A DNA stretch of 64,000 nucleotides. Origin: Caulochytrium protostelioides. Lineage: Eukaryota; Chytridiomycota; Caulochytriomycetes; Caulochytriales; Caulochytriaceae. Both the position numbers and the translations under genes were made by a program. How positions within the stretch are numbered: position 1 is the first letter of the stretch; every line of letters begins with the position of its first letter. Below are positions 62,042-64,000 of this stretch, in pieces. The stretch is taken from NCBI GenBank assembly GCA_003615045.1, contig ML014139.1, forward strand, positions 89,109-153,108, read 5' to 3'. The notes under the pieces are model-generated. The model saw nothing but the letters and a program-made list of their open reading frames with translations. It had not been told where the DNA came from and ran no database searches.

Positions 62042-62640
62042 TTATCGCCGGATGCGTTTGCCGATCACAGGCAGCAACAGGCCTTGCTCAGGGATGCGGC
62101 ACTGCGCCGCAGGTCTGACCTGTGAGGCCAGGCAGCGTCGGATGTTCAGAGCGGCATTGATATCGCGGTTCACGAATTTGCTGTTGGTGGAAGCACACCA
62201 CAGCAAAGCTTGGACCGCGGTCCTCTTGCGCTGGCTTTGCCCTCGTTTCAGGGCCGTCTTGACATACACTCGGGTCCTGCGGACCCGGTTGACCTCACTC
62301 GGCTCGGTCGTACGGGCGCCCGCTCGGGACGCGCGAGACATTGGAACGATCGTCCTGCCCCGGATCGACACCATCGTCAGGATCCAATCCATCTCGGCAT
62401 GCACCTCGGTCGTCCGGAACTCGTCAACCAGGATGGTGCGGGAACGCTGGTCACACGCCTTGTACGCCTTTGGAACGGTGATCTCGCCGTTGGCCTCCGG
62501 GGAAAACTTGGATGCGTCATAAGCGACATAGGCCAAGTGACCCTATAGTTTCTGTTTGACAGATCCATACGGCCCAGCGCTTGGCACTTCTCAGAAACGC
62601 GGTAGGTTTGAACGAGCACGAAGGAGCATGGACGGATAAC
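62042..62640 (-). pseudogene. Decayed Fanzor (TnpB-like) C-terminal fragment, copy 2
   Basis: The minus-strand frame 62042-62536 (open from a TTG, with a stop just before it) encodes the C-terminal part of a Fanzor-type RuvC nuclease: VAYDASKFSPEANGEITVP, RSRTILVDEFRTTEVHAE and FVNRDINAALNIRRCLASQV, then VRPAAQCRIPEQG. DEFxT and NRDxNAAxNI are the conserved blocks near the second and third RuvC motifs. An ICQTETIGSLG-like piece in a shifted frame continues the similarity to about 62.58 kb, so a frameshift separates the upstream part; no RuvC-I region remains. The zinc-ribbon Cys pairs expected between the two blocks are missing. It is clearly related to copy 1 (VRP-x-A-x-CRIP is shared) and lies 87 bp downstream of the DnaJ stop codon in tail-to-tail orientation. 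Confidence 0.72.
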
Positions 62641-63262
62641 CTGATGGAGGATCCTATCGTATCTTCATGAGCACCTTCTGGGGGGTTGCCGAGTTGTCTA
62701 AACGTTGTCATGTCCGTATGCGTGCCTTCTACAGCATCCTTCCGGTGGATCACGCCTGTGGCGTGGCGAATGTCTGGCCGGCATGGCGGATTGGACGCGA
62801 TGGGGCGGTGAAGCGGCGATACGACCACCACCGGGCGTGCAAAAACGGTAGGGGTCAAAAGGGTGCTGTAACCCTCCCCACAGCATTCCGACTGGCACGG
62901 CGCTACCAGGCCAACCCCGCCACTACGCCACCAGTCGGCCACGAGGAAGGCACGATATCGCTACACCCTGCCATACGAAAGCGGGTTTGCGAGACCAGAC
63001 TTTCTCGGATCATGGTCTGGTATGAAGAGGGTACGCTGAGGAGCGGCCCTTGCGCCGTCGCTGATCCACCCGACTACGTGATCGCGCTCGGCTGCATCGC
63101 GCCATCATATATCATCCAGTGACGGTCTCTTTCTTGGCAGGGGGCGCTTCATCTCCGTGCCGCTCCGTCTCCGTGCCCAACTTAGCTCAGCTTCACCACC
63201 GTCAGGGCCAACAGAGGGACGCAAACTATTTGTCTACGACGCCAACGCGCCAACGATCCACG
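62641..63262. other. Intergenic, GAR transformylase promoter
   Basis: No gene supported. The left part may include further unrecognisable remnant of the Fanzor relic; the right part is the 5' flank of the formyltransferase gene. Confidence 0.45.
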
Positions 63263-63985
63263 ATGGCGGCATTGACCGGAACCGCGGCCGCCTTGTCGCG
63301 GCCGCGCATCGTCGTGCTGATCTCGGGCAACGGCAGCAACCTGCAGGCGCTGATTGATGCGTCGCAGCGTCCTCCGTCTTCCTTGGCCATGACCAGCGAG
63401 GCGGAGCTCCTGACCCTGCCGGCGGACATTGCCCTCGTCGTCTCGAACAAGTCCAAAGCATTTGGACTCGAGCGCGCCGCCAAGGCGGGCATCCCCACGT
63501 GGGTACACACGCTCAAACCCTACCGCGAGCGGCATGCGGCCGACCCCGATCCCACGCATGCACCTGCGCCGCGCGCCGTCTATGATCGCGATCTGGCGCT
63601 CGGCATTCTCGAGCGGGTTCCCAACCCACAACTGATCGTGCTCGCCGGATGGATGCACATTCTGTCACCGGCGTTCCTGGATACCATGGGTGCCACGTGC
63701 CCGGTCATTAACTTGCATCCGGCGCTGCCCGGTGCCTATGATGGCATCGATGCGATCGGCCGCGCGTTCCGCGACTTCCAGACCGGCAAGACCCAGCACA
63801 CTGGGATCATGGTCCACCGCGTGATCCCGGAGGTCGATCGCGGCGATGTCGTGCTGAGCTGTCCCGTGCCCATCTTGCCCGAGGACACTCAGGAAACTCT
63901 GGAAGCCCGCATGCACGAAGCCGAGCACCGTCTCATTGTGCAGGGCGCTGCCGCGGTCTTAGCTGCAACTGCGCCGGCATCATGA
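63263..63985 (+). CDS. ADE8: Phosphoribosylglycinamide formyltransferase (GAR transformylase)
   Basis: Transfers a formyl group from 10-formyl-tetrahydrofolate to GAR in step three of purine synthesis. 240 residues, similar to yeast Ade8 (214) and bacterial PurN. Start ATG at 63263 (MAALTGTAAALSRPRIVVLI); the frame further upstream begins only at a GTG and looks non-coding. Substrate loop SGNGSNLQALID at about 20-31. The catalytic Asn150 and His152 lie in INLHPALPGAYDGIDAI, and the catalytic Asp192 in HTGIMVHRVIPEVDRGDVV. It is a stand-alone enzyme, as in fungi, not the animal trifunctional GART fusion. The stop TGA is 15 bp from the right edge, so the gene is complete. Confidence 0.96.
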   Translation: MAALTGTAAALSRPRIVVLISGNGSNLQALIDASQRPPSSLAMTSEAELLTLPADIALVVSNKSKAFGLERAAKAGIPTWVHTLKPYRERHAADPDPTHAPAPRAVYDRDLALGILERVPNPQLIVLAGWMHILSPAFLDTMGATCPVINLHPALPGAYDGIDAIGRAFRDFQTGKTQHTGIMVHRVIPEVDRGDVVLSCPVPILPEDTQETLEARMHEAEHRLIVQGAAAVLAATAPAS

Positions 63986-64000
63986 CATCAGAGCTATCGT

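Overview
The window is GC-rich eukaryotic nuclear DNA, most probably from an early-diverging fungus with flagellated spores (a chytrid-like or blastoclad-like lineage; the species cannot be fixed from this sequence). Fungal-type genes (ATG11, DEF1, SCJ1-type DnaJ, ADE8-type GAR transformylase, OPT transporter) lie beside genes kept mainly in organisms with motile cilia (CCDC39/FAP59, a soluble-adenylyl-cyclase-like protein). Most genes are single-exon. Two clearly spliced genes (RCC2-like, MEMO1-like) and one two-exon gene have short GT-AG introns of about 120-500 bp with GTAWGT/GTAAG-type donors.

Layout. 1-2949: CCDC39 ciliary ruler protein, cut by the left edge. 3808-5868: seipin, convergent with a mitochondrial D-2-hydroxyglutarate/D-lactate dehydrogenase (5961-7637, minus). 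8234-12676 (minus): an ATG11/FIP200-type autophagy scaffold with an N-terminal ubiquitin-like fold. About 13.6-14.6 kb: a decayed Fanzor (eukaryotic TnpB-like) gene. 14757-17279 (minus): an oligopeptide (OPT) transporter. 17.3-24.6 kb: a 7.4-kb stretch with no gene I can support, full of low-complexity and tandem repeats. 24649-27729: a DEF1-like CUE protein with Q-rich tail. 28543-29307 (minus): ribosomal protein uL2. 30429-32584: a three-exon RCC2-like propeller with a C-terminal PHD finger. 34008-38534: a large protein ending in a PH-like segment and what looks like a degenerate sphingosine/diacylglycerol-kinase fold. 38798-44677 (minus): soluble adenylyl-cyclase-like protein. 44.7-48.9 kb: a second gene-free, repeat-rich stretch. 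48860-50839: ZC2HC1-like zinc-finger protein. 51411-53282: five-exon MEMO1. 53820-54641 (minus): small secreted protein. 56287-59985: large helical protein of unknown function. 60842-61954: ER DnaJ (SCJ1/DNAJB11). About 62.0-62.6 kb (minus): a second decayed Fanzor fragment. 63263-63985: GAR transformylase.

The genes do not form one pathway; this is ordinary mixed chromosomal DNA. The least ordinary items are the two related Fanzor relics in opposite orientation, the RCC2-PHD fusion, the kinase-like protein that lacks the GGDG signature, the cyclase whose ATPase module has lost its Walker residues, and a 21-nt microexon in MEMO1. I found no convincing tRNA, rRNA, CRISPR array or intact mobile element. 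All homology calls are from recognising family motifs by eye; no database search was run.
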